Shown: positions 17,421 to 25,835, counted from the first letter of the stretch. The stretch: 33,491 bases of DNA from Candidatus Aminicenans sakinawicola JGI OTU-1 (GCA_000493965.1 AWNV01000012.1:1-33491), one strand, 5' to 3'. The notes: generated from the letters alone by a model not told the origin. Numbers and translations are program-made.

Positions 17421-18836
17421 ATGGATACATATGGCTGGCTTTCCATACTTCCGCCCCTTCTAGCCATTTTTCTTGCCATTAAGACAAAGCATGTTTATAT
17501 TTCGCTGATACTTGGTATCTGGATAGGTTGGACAATCATTAACAGCTGGAACCCTCTGGCAGGCCTTATTCATACAATAAACGCCCTTTTGGCCGTTTTT
17601 CAAAATGAGGACAACACACGCGTTATTCTCTTCAGTGCCATGATCGGAGCTGTCATCACTTTTACTCAGTACTCAGGTGGGATGAAAGGCTTTGTCAATC
17701 TAGTTACTGGGAAGGGCCTTGTAAGAACCAGAAAATCGGCAGGCATTCTTGCCTGGTTTCTGGGTTTTATTATCTTTATTGAATCGTCAATCTGTGTTCT
17801 TATCTCGGGTGCTGTCGCAAGGCCTATTTTCGACAGGATGAAAATCTCCCGCGAAAAGTTAAGTTATATACTTGATTCTACATCAGCACCAAAATGTATT
17901 ATTATTCCCCTCAATGCCTGGGGAGCTCTTGTCCTCGGGCTGTTAGCTCAGCAGGGAGTCAAGGACCCGATGCATGTTTTTATCTCTTCAATCCCTTTTA
18001 ATTTCTATGCCATCCTGGCTCTCATCCTTGTTTTAGTAGTTGTTCTGACAGGGAGAGACATTGGCCCTATGAAAAAAGCTGAAAAAAGAGTACGGGAGGA
18101 AAATAAACTTCTCCGAGACGGTGCTGAACCCCTCATTTCTGATGAAGTGGTAATGATGAAAGAGAAACCAGGGATTCCTCTTCGTGCCATAAACATGATC
18201 CTCCCAGTAGCTACTATGGTTGCCACAATGCCTGTTGTTCTTCTCATCACCGGAAAAGGAAATCTGATAAATGGGTCAGGTTCTGTCTCTGTTCTCTGGT
18301 CCGTTATTCTGGCACTATTGGTCGGAGCATTTTCTTACAGTGTCCAGAGGATAATGACGCTCAAAGAGATCACTGATATTTTTATGAAAGGAGTCGGCGG
18401 GCTTATTCCGCTCGCAAGCTTGATGGTTTTGGCCTTTGCTATCGGAGATACATGCGAATCTCTAGGGACAGGGCCATTTGTAGCACAAGCAGCTAGGTCT
18501 ACTCTTAAACCTGGAATCATCCCTGCTGTTCTATTTCTCATCTCCTGTCTTATCTCCTTTTCAACAGGAACTTCCTGGGGGACCTTTGCTATCATGATTC
18601 CTATCGCTGTCCCCATGATTAATCTTATCGGTCTTCATTCCGGTCTAATTATCGCTGCAGTGCTGGGAGGAGGAGTTTTTGGAGATCATTGCTCGCCGAT
18701 TTCCGACACTACAATTATCTCTTCTATGGCTGCCGCGACAGACCATATCGACCATGTCAGAACACAATTTCCCTATGCTTTGGCGGCAGCAGGAATCTCT
18801 ATTGTTCTTTTCATTGTTTTTGGATTTGTCCTATAA
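17421..18836 (+). CDS. nhaC: Na+/H+ antiporter, NhaC family
   Basis: An inner-membrane Na+/H+ exchanger for pH and sodium homeostasis; a related substrate exchange is possible since NhaC-like proteins also include malate/lactate antiporters. The protein is 471 aa from the ATG at 17421; the reading frame is open back to 17223, but that region holds the promoter and repeats. Diagnostic segments are 'FIIFIESSICVLISGAVARP' (N-terminal half), 'STSAPKCIIIPLNAWGAL', 'FSTGTSWGTFAIMIPIAVPM' and 'GGGVFGDHCSPISDTTI' (C-terminal half), with about ten or more membrane helices. A Na+ antiporter fits a cell that also uses a Na+-driven symporter (7939-9375). It is a single-gene unit followed by the feo operon. 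Confidence 0.85.
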   Translation: MDTYGWLSILPPLLAIFLAIKTKHVYISLILGIWIGWTIINSWNPLAGLIHTINALLAVFQNEDNTRVILFSAMIGAVITFTQYSGGMKGFVNLVTGKGLVRTRKSAGILAWFLGFIIFIESSICVLISGAVARPIFDRMKISREKLSYILDSTSAPKCIIIPLNAWGALVLGLLAQQGVKDPMHVFISSIPFNFYAILALILVLVVVLTGRDIGPMKKAEKRVREENKLLRDGAEPLISDEVVMMKEKPGIPLRAINMILPVATMVATMPVVLLITGKGNLINGSGSVSVLWSVILALLVGAFSYSVQRIMTLKEITDIFMKGVGGLIPLASLMVLAFAIGDTCESLGTGPFVAQAARSTLKPGIIPAVLFLISCLISFSTGTSWGTFAIMIPIAVPMINLIGLHSGLIIAAVLGGGVFGDHCSPISDTTIISSMAAATDHIDHVRTQFPYALAAAGISIVLFIVFGFVL

Positions 18837-18941
18837 AAGACTCATACAAGAAGCAATCCTCTTTTTCTCTGTCGGCTGACCTGATCGGGTTGGCAATAAA
18901 TAAATGATAAAAAATTGGAGGAACTTCTGGATAAAATTCTC

Positions 18942-18992
18942 TTGACAAAAAGGAAAATTCTTTCTAAACTTAGGTTTAACTAACATTGTTAG
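18942..18992 (+). promoter_or_regulatory. Promoter and DtxR-box-like operator of the feo operon
   Basis: TTGACA (18942-18947) and TAAACT (18965-18970) are 17 bp apart. Directly after the -10, TTAGGTTTAACTAACATTG (18970-18988) matches the DtxR/IdeR box in both half-site cores (TTAGGTT and CTAAC), and CTAACATTGTTAG (18980-18992) is a perfect inverted repeat around one base. A bound repressor would cover the transcription start. This suggests autoregulation of the downstream DtxR-feoAB operon by metal. Confidence 0.6.
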
Positions 18993-19003
18993 AGAACACT
19001 AAA

Positions 19004-19441
19004 ATGATCTCACTTACTGAAGGCCTGCAAGATTATCTGGAGGCCATACTTATATGTTCAAAGGACCACCCTTTTGTCAGAACAAAACATGTTGCTGAGA
19101 GGTTGTGCGTGAAAAGCCCAAGTGTTCACTCTGCAATTAAAGAGCTTGTTCGCAGAAAGCTTGTTATGCATGAACCTTACGGGCATATCGAACTTACACA
19201 AGAAGGTCGTAAAGAAGCGGAATTTGTATACGCGCGTCACAAGATCCTTTTCAGGCTCTTTTCCAATATTCTCGCACTGCCTTCAAAACTGGCAGAATCC
19301 AGCGCGTGTCAAATCGAACATCATATTAATAAAAAAACTCTCGATAGAATAACACAACTTTTGGATTTCCTGGAGAACCAGATGACAAGATCCAAGAAAT
19401 TTGCCGACGAACTAAAGGAGACAATGAGAAATGAGCGATAA
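19004..19441 (+). CDS. DtxR-family metal-dependent repressor
   Basis: A cytosolic metal-sensing transcription repressor of 145 aa, probably controlling its own iron-uptake operon. The ATG at 19004 is chosen because the TTG at 18986 lies inside the operator. The N terminus is a winged helix-turn-helix (about 5-65, 'VAERLCVKSPSVHSAIKELV'), followed by the dimerisation/metal domain with 'ARHKILFRLF' and 'SACQIEHHIN'. His79, Cys102, Glu105 and His106 fall at the same numbers as the DtxR metal ligands, while Asp10 and Glu13 match the MntR Asp8/Glu11 pair; DtxR has Met10. So the site mixes iron-type and manganese-type ligands. There is no C-terminal SH3 domain; feoA, which is SH3-like, follows. The gene overlaps feoA by 11 bp. 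Confidence 0.88.
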   Translation: MISLTEGLQDYLEAILICSKDHPFVRTKHVAERLCVKSPSVHSAIKELVRRKLVMHEPYGHIELTQEGRKEAEFVYARHKILFRLFSNILALPSKLAESSACQIEHHINKKTLDRITQLLDFLENQMTRSKKFADELKETMRNER

Positions 19442-19664
19442 ATTACTTACAGAACTTTTTCCAAATGAAGAAGCAGAGGTCATAGCAATAACTGGTGGGA
19501 GGATGGGAAAAACCCGCCTAAGATCTCTTGGTGTTATAGAAGGCCAGAAAATTCGGAAAATATCAAAAGTGGGATTAGGAGGGCCAGTTATTGTTCTTAT
19601 TAACAGGGCTCAACTTGCTATTGGATTTGGCATGGCCCGCAGGGTCGTAGTCAGAACAAAATGA
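19431..19664 (+). CDS. feoA: Ferrous iron transport protein A (FeoA)
   Basis: A small cytosolic SH3-like partner of the FeoB iron channel, 77 aa. The family pattern is seen in 'ITGGRMGKTRLRSLGVIEGQ' (mid-protein) and the closing 'AIGFGMARRVVVR'. It begins inside the end of the repressor gene (11-bp overlap), with AAGGAG about 9 nt upstream of the ATG, and stops one nucleotide before the feoB start. This tight packing implies co-translation with the regulator and FeoB. No separate feoC is present. Confidence 0.9.
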   Translation: MSDKLLTELFPNEEAEVIAITGGRMGKTRLRSLGVIEGQKIRKISKVGLGGPVIVLINRAQLAIGFGMARRVVVRTK

Positions 19665-19665
19665 G

Positions 19666-21561
19666 ATGGGTAAAGAGAAAACATCCTCTGAAACTACCTC
19701 CGGCAGAACTAGCCATATAAAATCTGACATTCTCCTTGTAGGCCATCCTAACGTCGGCAAGAGTGTGCTGTTCTCACGGATTACAGGAATCCATACCATT
19801 GCCTCCAATTACCCCGGCACGACAGTAAGCTATACAGCAGGCCAGGTGCGCTTTGGCAAGCGAAACTGTGATGTAGTGGATGCTCCTGGCACCTATTCCC
19901 TTGAGCCCATCGATGCAGCAGCAAGAGTAACCGTTGACCTCATTGATGAAGCTGTGCGAATCATCAATGTCGTGGATGCTACCCATCTTGAACGCCACCT
20001 TCCTATGACAATTGAACTTCTGGCACAGGATAAGCCCATTGTCATTGCTCTCAATATGAGTGATGAGGCGCGGCATAAGGGAATTGAGATCGATGTAAAG
20101 AAGCTTTCGCAAAGGCTTGGAGTCCCTGTTGTCCCTACTGTTGCCCGAACAGGCGTTGGGATAAAAGACTTAATACAGAAAGTGTTTTCCCTTGAAATTA
20201 GGGAACTAAAAATCGAGAAAAATGAGACAACCCATCCAGGCCACCATCCGCACATTCCTCATCATAATAAATCACAGACAGCTAAAAAACACGAACATCT
20301 CTCCGAAAAAGATATCTGGGCAAAAGTGGGGAATATCGTCGAGGAAGTGCAGACCCTCCATCCCCACCATCACACGTTTAGCGAGCGCCTTGAGGATCTG
20401 AGTGTACATCCGGTATTCGGCGGACTGACTGCACTTGTGGTGTTGGCTCTTTCGTTTTCGTTCATCAGGACAATCGGAGAGTTCCTCATTAGGGGAGAAA
20501 TAGGAATCTTCGGACAATCATGGGTTAAACTACCCTTTGGTATAGAACCCCTTTTTAATGTGGCCTGGAAGCCACTCATGATGAAACTTTCAACCCTATT
20601 AGGTCCTGGGAATTTCCTGCATTCACTTCTCATAGGGACGCTCGTAGAAGGCAGAATAGATTTCATGCAGTCTTTCGGGCTTTTAACGTCAGGCCTTTTT
20701 ATCCCATTAGGAGCCGTATTACCCTATATATTCAGCTTTTACCTGGTACTGTCCTTGCTTGAAGATACAGGTTACCTGCCGCGTCTGGCAGTATTCATGG
20801 ATAATATAATGCATAAGATTGGACTCCACGGTTACGCAATTATACCGACTTTGCTTGGACTGGGATGCAATGTCCCGGGGATTATAGCAACACGAATCCT
20901 TGAAACCAGGCGTCAACGATTCATCACAGCTACTTTGATCTCTATTTCTGTTCCATGTGCAGCCCTTCAGGCTATGATTATAGGCCTTGTGGGCAGCCGC
21001 GGTGCATGGCCTGTTGCACTTATTTACGGGATACTGTTTATTTCTTGGATAATCATCGGCATCATACTGCGGTTTACGACCAGAGGCTTCAAGCCTGAGC
21101 TCTTGATAGAAATCCCTCCTTACAGGATGCCAAGTTTTCAGGCTCTCTTCTCCAAGCTGTGGATGCGTATATATGGATTCCTAAAAGAGGCCCTGCCTAT
21201 AGTAATAGCTGCCATCTTCGTCGTTGATATTCTTTACCATCTCAACCTTTTTAAGTATGTTGCCAGCTTTACCGCACCTGTTGTTACACGGCTTTGGGGT
21301 TTGCCTGAAGATACTATAGTGCCTTTGCTTGTCGGGATACTGCGCAAGGACGTTGCAGTTGGGATGTTCGCACCTCTTGCCCTTACAACAAAGCAATTAA
21401 TTACAGGTAGTGTAATCCTCACAATGTTTTTTCCGTGCATTGCCACTTTTGTAATTATGTTCCGCGAATTAAAGCTCAAGGATGGGCTCAAGGCCATAGG
21501 TATCATGCTTTTTAGCGTCCTTATAATTGGTACTGCTGTAAATTTTTTCCTACCGGGATGA
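19666..21561 (+). CDS. feoB: Ferrous iron transporter FeoB
   Basis: An inner-membrane Fe(II) transporter with an N-terminal G-protein domain, 631 aa. G motifs are seen: G1 'GHPNVGKS' (26-33), G2 Thr around 52-53, G3 'DAPG' (72-75) and G4 'NMSD' (130-133). A linker with many histidines follows (His190-211, plus His232 and 234-236), before the membrane part. Membrane marks are 'PYIFSFYLVLSLLEDTGYLP' and the Gate motif with Cys in 'GLGCNVPGI', then a second Gate with 'VPCAALQAMIIG'. The gene follows feoA after one nucleotide. FeoB proteins are often 700 aa or more; this one is short but has both Gate regions. It is convergent with recA 23 bp away, with no clear terminator between them. Confidence 0.92.
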   Translation: MGKEKTSSETTSGRTSHIKSDILLVGHPNVGKSVLFSRITGIHTIASNYPGTTVSYTAGQVRFGKRNCDVVDAPGTYSLEPIDAAARVTVDLIDEAVRIINVVDATHLERHLPMTIELLAQDKPIVIALNMSDEARHKGIEIDVKKLSQRLGVPVVPTVARTGVGIKDLIQKVFSLEIRELKIEKNETTHPGHHPHIPHHNKSQTAKKHEHLSEKDIWAKVGNIVEEVQTLHPHHHTFSERLEDLSVHPVFGGLTALVVLALSFSFIRTIGEFLIRGEIGIFGQSWVKLPFGIEPLFNVAWKPLMMKLSTLLGPGNFLHSLLIGTLVEGRIDFMQSFGLLTSGLFIPLGAVLPYIFSFYLVLSLLEDTGYLPRLAVFMDNIMHKIGLHGYAIIPTLLGLGCNVPGIIATRILETRRQRFITATLISISVPCAALQAMIIGLVGSRGAWPVALIYGILFISWIIIGIILRFTTRGFKPELLIEIPPYRMPSFQALFSKLWMRIYGFLKEALPIVIAAIFVVDILYHLNLFKYVASFTAPVVTRLWGLPEDTIVPLLVGILRKDVAVGMFAPLALTTKQLITGSVILTMFFPCIATFVIMFRELKLKDGLKAIGIMLFSVLIIGTAVNFFLPG

Positions 21562-21584
21562 ATCTCTGATTGATAGCAAATATA

Positions 21585-22622
21585 TTATTTTTCTTGCTTA
21601 TCTTCGGGGATAAGCCCTAACTCTCTTCTGATCTTATTATCTAATTCTGAAGACAGCTCCTTATTTTCTTTTAATAGCTTCTTGACATTATCCCTTCCCT
21701 GTCCCAGTCTTTCTCCCTTGTAGGAATACCATGTTCCTGTTTTTTCAATCAGGCCAACTTCCATTCCGCAGTCAATCAAATCCCCTTCTCTTGAGATGCC
21801 TTCGCCAAAGATAATATCAAACTGAGCCATTCTAAAAGGAGGTGCCATCTTATTCTTAACAATCTTGACTTTTACTCTGTTTCCTATGACTTTGTCTCCA
21901 TCTTTCAAAGTCGCTATCCTTCTAATATCTATTCTCAATGAGGAATAAAATTTTAAAGCCCTTCCCCCCGATGTTGTCTCGGGACTTCCCAGAAAGAAAC
22001 CGATTTTTTGTCTTATCTGGTTGATGAAGATAAAACATGTCTTTGAACGGCTGACAATTGCTGTCAGTTTACGCAAAGCCTGAGACATAAGACGGGCTTG
22101 AAGGCCCATATGAGGATCACCCATTTCCCCTTCGAGTTCTGCCTTAGGAACAAGTGCGGCAACAGAATCTACAACAATAACATCAACAGCACCGCTCCGG
22201 ACAAGAACCTCTGCGATCTCCAGTGCCTGTTCTCCATAATCAGGCTGAGAGATAAGAAGGTTATCTATATCAACACCAACGCTAGCCGTATATTTCGTGT
22301 CCATTGCATGCTCAGCGTCTATAAAAGCAGCCTGTCCACCCATCTTCTGTGCCTCTGCGATAACGTGAAGCGCTAGAGTTGTCTTTCCTGTGGCTTCTGG
22401 TCCGAATATTTCCACAACTCTTCCCCTTGGAAATCCACCAATTCCCAGACTTGAATCGAATGCTATAGAGCCTGTAGGAATTGAAGCCACTTTAATAGCA
22501 GCATCTTTCTGTCCCATCTTCATTACGGCTCCCTTTCCGAACTGCTTCTCTATCTGGGAAAGGGCAGATTCAATTGCTCTGCTTTTTGAGTTTTGCTCTG
22601 TAGTGTTTTTATCTTCTGTCAT
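21585..22622 (-). CDS. recA: Recombinase RecA
   Basis: The strand-exchange ATPase of homologous recombination and SOS sensing, 345 aa. The ATG at 22622 is chosen because GGAGGGG lies just upstream; a GTG at 22637 is inferior. Walker A reads 'GPEATGKT' (74-81) where most RecA have GPESSGKT. 'DAEHAMD', 'VVDSVAALVPKAELEGEMGD' and 'SQALRKLTAIVSRS' follow the family. DNA-binding loop L2 reads 'KIGFFLGSPETTSGG' (about 206-220), with hydrophobic changes from the usual GVMFGNPETTxGG. The core is otherwise well conserved. Upstream of it on the same strand are fhs and radC; no LexA-type box was recognised in the 145 bp upstream. Confidence 0.93.
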   Translation of the reverse strand: MTEDKNTTEQNSKSRAIESALSQIEKQFGKGAVMKMGQKDAAIKVASIPTGSIAFDSSLGIGGFPRGRVVEIFGPEATGKTTLALHVIAEAQKMGGQAAFIDAEHAMDTKYTASVGVDIDNLLISQPDYGEQALEIAEVLVRSGAVDVIVVDSVAALVPKAELEGEMGDPHMGLQARLMSQALRKLTAIVSRSKTCFIFINQIRQKIGFFLGSPETTSGGRALKFYSSLRIDIRRIATLKDGDKVIGNRVKVKIVKNKMAPPFRMAQFDIIFGEGISREGDLIDCGMEVGLIEKTGTWYSYKGERLGQGRDNVKKLLKENKELSSELDNKIRRELGLIPEDKQEK

Positions 22623-22767
22623 TTTGATCCCCTCCACTTTTTTTAATCAAACTGATTTTTTATATCTTGTATCATTTACGTACTTGTTATCCTTTGCCAA
22701 TTTGATTGAAGAAAAGACATCATATTTTTATCATAATTGCATAATCATGTAAACTGAATAATCCAGG

Positions 22768-24441
22768 TTAGGAGAGTCCTATGATCTCTCCCCTATCATT
22801 CACATTTACTCTTTCTGCGGCAGGAGATTTTGGCAAACCCGGCATTGTCATGATATCTCCACAGTACACAACCACAAAACCTGCTCCTGAACTGAGTGAA
22901 GCATCGGTTACAATAAGCACAAAATCTTTGGGCCTTCCTAGAGTTTTGTCATCGCCGGAAAGTGAATACTGCGTCTTTGCAATGCAGACCGGGAGATTTT
23001 TAAAACCGGCTTTCTCCATCCTGAGTATTTTACGTATTATTTTCGCTTCCATGGCAACAGAAGAAGCTCCGTATATTTTTTTGGCAACTGTATTGATTTT
23101 ATCCAGAAGGGGCATATCCAGCGGATAAAGAAATTGGAAGATATTCTCATCCTCCCGGACAGCAGTCAAGACTTCCCGGGCTAATTCCAGTCCTCCCGCA
23201 CTTCCTTTCCTGTAAACATCGCTCATGGTGGCCCTTGCCTTTTCCCTCCTGCACAAATCCATCGTCTTTTCAATTTCAGCATCTGTATCGGACGGAAACC
23301 TGTTGAGTGCCACAACAAACGGAATGCCAAAAATTCCAAGGTTTTCAATATGTTTTTGGAGGTTTTCAAACCCTTTCTCGACTGCGTCAGTATTTTCTTC
23401 CTTCAAATCATCCTTTTTTACCCCGCCGTGATATTTAAGGGCCCGGATAGTTGCAACTAGAACAACAGCATCAGGCGGTGGAATATGACCTGTACGCACA
23501 ACAATATCAAAGAACTTTTCTGCACCAAGATCAGAACCAAACCCGCTTTCAGTCACAACATAATCAGAAAGATGCAGTGCCATGTTTGTAGCAATCACAG
23601 AATTAGCACCATGGGCGACATTGGCAAAGGGGCCCCCATGGATAAATACCGGGGTTCCTTCCAGAGTTTGAACAATATTAGGTTTTAAAGCCTCTTTCAA
23701 GAGAGCTGCCATTGCTCCATCAGCCTTAATCTCCCTGGCAAACACGAGACTCTTATCCGGAGAATACCCAATAAATATATTAGCGAGCCTATCCTTCAGA
23801 TCCTCCAAATTTTCGGCAAGACAGAGTATAGCCATGACTTCCGAAGCAGCGCTTATGTCAAATCCGGTTTCCCGTGCTATCCCACGTAAAGGCCCTCCTA
23901 TGCCAACCACAACTTCTCGTAGGACACGGTCATCCATGTCAAGAACCCTTTTCCATGCGATTCTTCTGCAGTCGAGTAGTCCTGAAGGTCCATCAAAATG
24001 AAGCCGGTTATCTACCATGGCGGACAAAAGGTTATGTGCTGCGGTAATAGCATGAATATCTCCTGTAAAGTGAAGGTTTATTTCTTCTCTTGGCGTTACC
24101 TGGGCATATCCTCCTCCCGTAGCCCCTCCTTTCATTCCGAATACAGGACCAAGCGAGGGTTCTCTTAGGGCTGCAACAGCATTTTTTCCCAAACTACATA
24201 AAGCATCTGTGAGGCCTATAGTAGTCGTGGTCTTCCCCTCGCCAGCAGGCGTCGGAGTCATAGCTGTGACAAGAATTAACTTTCCTCTTTTTCCTCCCTT
24301 TTTATAAACCTTTTCAGGAACTATTTTTGCTTTATACTCTCCATATTTCTCTAAATTCTCAGCATCGATTCCCAATTTCCTGGCAATTTCTTCGATCGGC
24401 CTCATATCAAACTTCTTGCTAATTTCCCTGTCATCTTGCAT
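22768..24441 (-). CDS. fhs: Formate-tetrahydrofolate ligase
   Basis: This enzyme makes 10-formyl-THF from formate, THF and ATP in one-carbon metabolism. The protein is 557 aa, the usual length. The ATP-binding loop 'TPTPAGEGKTTTTIGL' (62-77) is the family signature, followed by 'REPSLGPVFGMKGGATGGGY' and 'DIHAITAAHNLL'. The C terminus carries 'SLSSGAGFVVVYCGDIMTMPGLP'. GGAGG lies 6 nt before the ATG. It lies 113 bp downstream of radC and 145 bp before recA on the same strand, without folD or other folate genes next to it, so it may serve purine synthesis or an acetyl-CoA/formate pathway encoded elsewhere. Confidence 0.94.
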   Translation of the reverse strand: MQDDREISKKFDMRPIEEIARKLGIDAENLEKYGEYKAKIVPEKVYKKGGKRGKLILVTAMTPTPAGEGKTTTTIGLTDALCSLGKNAVAALREPSLGPVFGMKGGATGGGYAQVTPREEINLHFTGDIHAITAAHNLLSAMVDNRLHFDGPSGLLDCRRIAWKRVLDMDDRVLREVVVGIGGPLRGIARETGFDISAASEVMAILCLAENLEDLKDRLANIFIGYSPDKSLVFAREIKADGAMAALLKEALKPNIVQTLEGTPVFIHGGPFANVAHGANSVIATNMALHLSDYVVTESGFGSDLGAEKFFDIVVRTGHIPPPDAVVLVATIRALKYHGGVKKDDLKEENTDAVEKGFENLQKHIENLGIFGIPFVVALNRFPSDTDAEIEKTMDLCRREKARATMSDVYRKGSAGGLELAREVLTAVREDENIFQFLYPLDMPLLDKINTVAKKIYGASSVAMEAKIIRKILRMEKAGFKNLPVCIAKTQYSLSGDDKTLGRPKDFVLIVTDASLSSGAGFVVVYCGDIMTMPGLPKSPAAERVNVNDRGEIIGLS

Positions 24442-24488
24442 TGTAACCTCCTATTCAAGAGTTTACCTTGTGAACGAAGATTTTACAA

Positions 24489-24544
24489 ATATGGTCCATA
24501 TCTTTAATATTCAGAAACTTTCATTTTTATCTGATTCAGAAACT
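24489..24544 (-). promoter_or_regulatory. Possible operator region upstream of fhs
   Basis: ATATGGTCCATAT (24489-24501) is a perfect inverted repeat around one base. ATTCAGAAACT occurs twice at 25-bp spacing (24509-24519 and 24534-24544). Both lie in the 113-bp gap between radC and fhs. No factor is known from this sequence and the region is short and AT-rich, so chance is possible. Confidence 0.25.
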
Positions 24545-24554
24545 CCTTCTCTTT

Positions 24555-25304
24555 TTACTGTAGCCCTTTCTTTAAATTTTGGAAAAAGAATTCATAATCC
24601 TCGATCAATCCCTGATCGGCAAAGCTAAAATAGCAATTATTACCTATGATGATGTGATCTAAAACTTTCAACTGCATGATATTTACAGCAAATACAAGAT
24701 CCTGTGTGATTTCCTTGTCACTTTCAGATGGTTCAGGATCGCCCGAAGGATGGTTATGTGCAAATATCAACGAAGATGCTCCATATCTTAATGCAGCCTT
24801 TATTATCTCTCTAGGATATACAGCACTGGAGTCAACAGTCCCTTCAAAAAAAGTCTTTTCCTCAAGAATCCAGTTTTTTGCATTCAAAAATAGGACTTTA
24901 AACTTCTCCCGTTTTGAATCTCTAAGTGAATGGTAAAGAAAATCAAAAACCTCTTTTGAAGAATGACAAACAGGTTGGCTCACCATTTTTTCTTTGAGGA
25001 AACGGCGGGAAACTTCCTGGACAAGCTTAATACCAAATATATTGTGTGGTCCGATTCCTCTTATTTCCTGAAGCTCATTCTTCCCAGCTTCCAACACTCC
25101 TCTCAACATCTTGAATCTTTTCATGGCATCCTTTGCCTGTTGTTTACAATCCCGCCGAGGAGCCCCTAAAGTAAGCAAGAGTTCAACGATTTCATAGTCA
25201 AGGAAACCATGAAGACCACTTTTTAAGAATTTTTCCCTTAGTCTCCACCGGTGGCCTTTTTTATCAGGCCTGTACGTCTTAATTTTTTTTGAAGAATTTG
25301 ACAT
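24555..25304 (-). CDS. radC: RadC-family JAMM/MPN protein
   Basis: A member of the RadC family, 249 aa from the ATG at 25304. An N-terminal helix-hairpin-helix-like region ('EIRGIGPHN', 80-88) precedes a JAMM metal-binding domain with 'FAHNHPSGDPEPSESD' (181-196: His183, His185, Asp196), the complete HxHPSGDPxPSxxD signature. The biochemical role of RadC is not settled; the original repair assignment in E. coli is disputed. A longer GTG start at 25346 is possible; neither start has a clear ribosome site. The secreted-protein gene with its ECF-type promoter is divergent. Confidence 0.88.
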   Translation of the reverse strand: MSNSSKKIKTYRPDKKGHRWRLREKFLKSGLHGFLDYEIVELLLTLGAPRRDCKQQAKDAMKRFKMLRGVLEAGKNELQEIRGIGPHNIFGIKLVQEVSRRFLKEKMVSQPVCHSSKEVFDFLYHSLRDSKREKFKVLFLNAKNWILEEKTFFEGTVDSSAVYPREIIKAALRYGASSLIFAHNHPSGDPEPSESDKEITQDLVFAVNIMQLKVLDHIIIGNNCYFSFADQGLIEDYEFFFQNLKKGLQ

Positions 25305-25400
25305 GTTATTCAATACATATGACGATAAAAAAAATGAAAATTTCACAAAAAAATTGATTTTTGTTATTTCCCTACAATTTATACGCCTGGAATATTTTAT

Positions 25401-25431
25401 GGAAGAATAACAAAAATATTACGTCTAAATT
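25401..25431 (+). promoter_or_regulatory. ECF-type promoter upstream of the small secreted protein gene
   Basis: GGAAGA (25401-25406), 15 bp, CGTCTAAATT (25422-25431). It is the same as the element before the ECF sigma gene (25981-26011), with equal spacing and identical flanking AT before and TG one base after. GGAA...CGTC architecture is typical of ECF promoters. Predicted start near 25438, with AAAGGAG and ATG at 25464 following. Confidence 0.7.
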
Positions 25432-25463
25432 ATGATGGTTGAATAAAAATAAAGGAGAAAAAG

Positions 25464-25835
25464 ATGCCTAGAATTCATTCCTTTTTAACAATCGTTATCC
25501 TAATACTGCTGGCGGTTTCCCTCAGCGCACAGGAAATCAATGTGACAGGAGATTGGGAATTGACCATGGAAACACCACGGGGCGAGAGGACATCAAAGAT
25601 TCACTTCGACCAAGACGGAGAAAGCATTACTGTAACCATGAGCAGTTCCAGGGGAGGCGAAGTAACAGCAGAAGGAACTATCAAGGGAAATGAAATCGAA
25701 TGGACAGTTACACGCAGCACTCCAAGAGGAGAAATGACTATGACTTATACAGGAAAGGTCGAAGGTAACACAATGTCAGGAGAGGTCAACTTTGGTGATC
25801 GCGGACAAGCAGAATGGAAAGCAACTAAACTGTAA
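25464..25835 (+). CDS. Small exported beta-rich protein, unknown function, ECF-regulon member
   Basis: A 123-aa protein with a signal peptide (1-22, 'LLAVSLSA' before Gln23). The mature part alternates short beta strands with Gly/Asn turns: 'VTGDWELTMETPRGERTSKI', 'GNEIEWTVTRSTPRGEMTM' and 'GKVEGNTMSGEVNF'. The two 'TPRGE' segments hint at an internal repeat. It resembles a widespread small beta-barrel/lipocalin-like unit sometimes attached to amidohydrolases in Acidobacteria-type genomes; this is from memory of its style. No cysteine or catalytic motif is present. AAAGGAG precedes the ATG by about 7 nt. The promoter is shared with the ECF sigma gene downstream, so it is probably induced together with the efflux operon, perhaps as a periplasmic binding protein or chaperone. 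Confidence 0.75.
   Translation: MPRIHSFLTIVILILLAVSLSAQEINVTGDWELTMETPRGERTSKIHFDQDGESITVTMSSSRGGEVTAEGTIKGNEIEWTVTRSTPRGEMTMTYTGKVEGNTMSGEVNFGDRGQAEWKATKL

Noticed and set aside
18986..19003. TTG start giving a six-residue longer DtxR-family protein.
   Set aside because: It lies within the predicted operator and transcription start; ATG at 19004 aligns with the family start and gives DtxR ligand numbering.
22623..22767. LexA/SOS box in front of recA.
   Set aside because: No GAAC-N4-GTTC or CTGT-N8-ACAG type repeat was found; a lineage-specific box cannot be excluded.
9754..25304. A joint DNA repair island of uvrA, dnaQ-like, recA and radC.
   Set aside because: The genes are in separate transcription units, in both orientations and interleaved with transport and metabolism genes.
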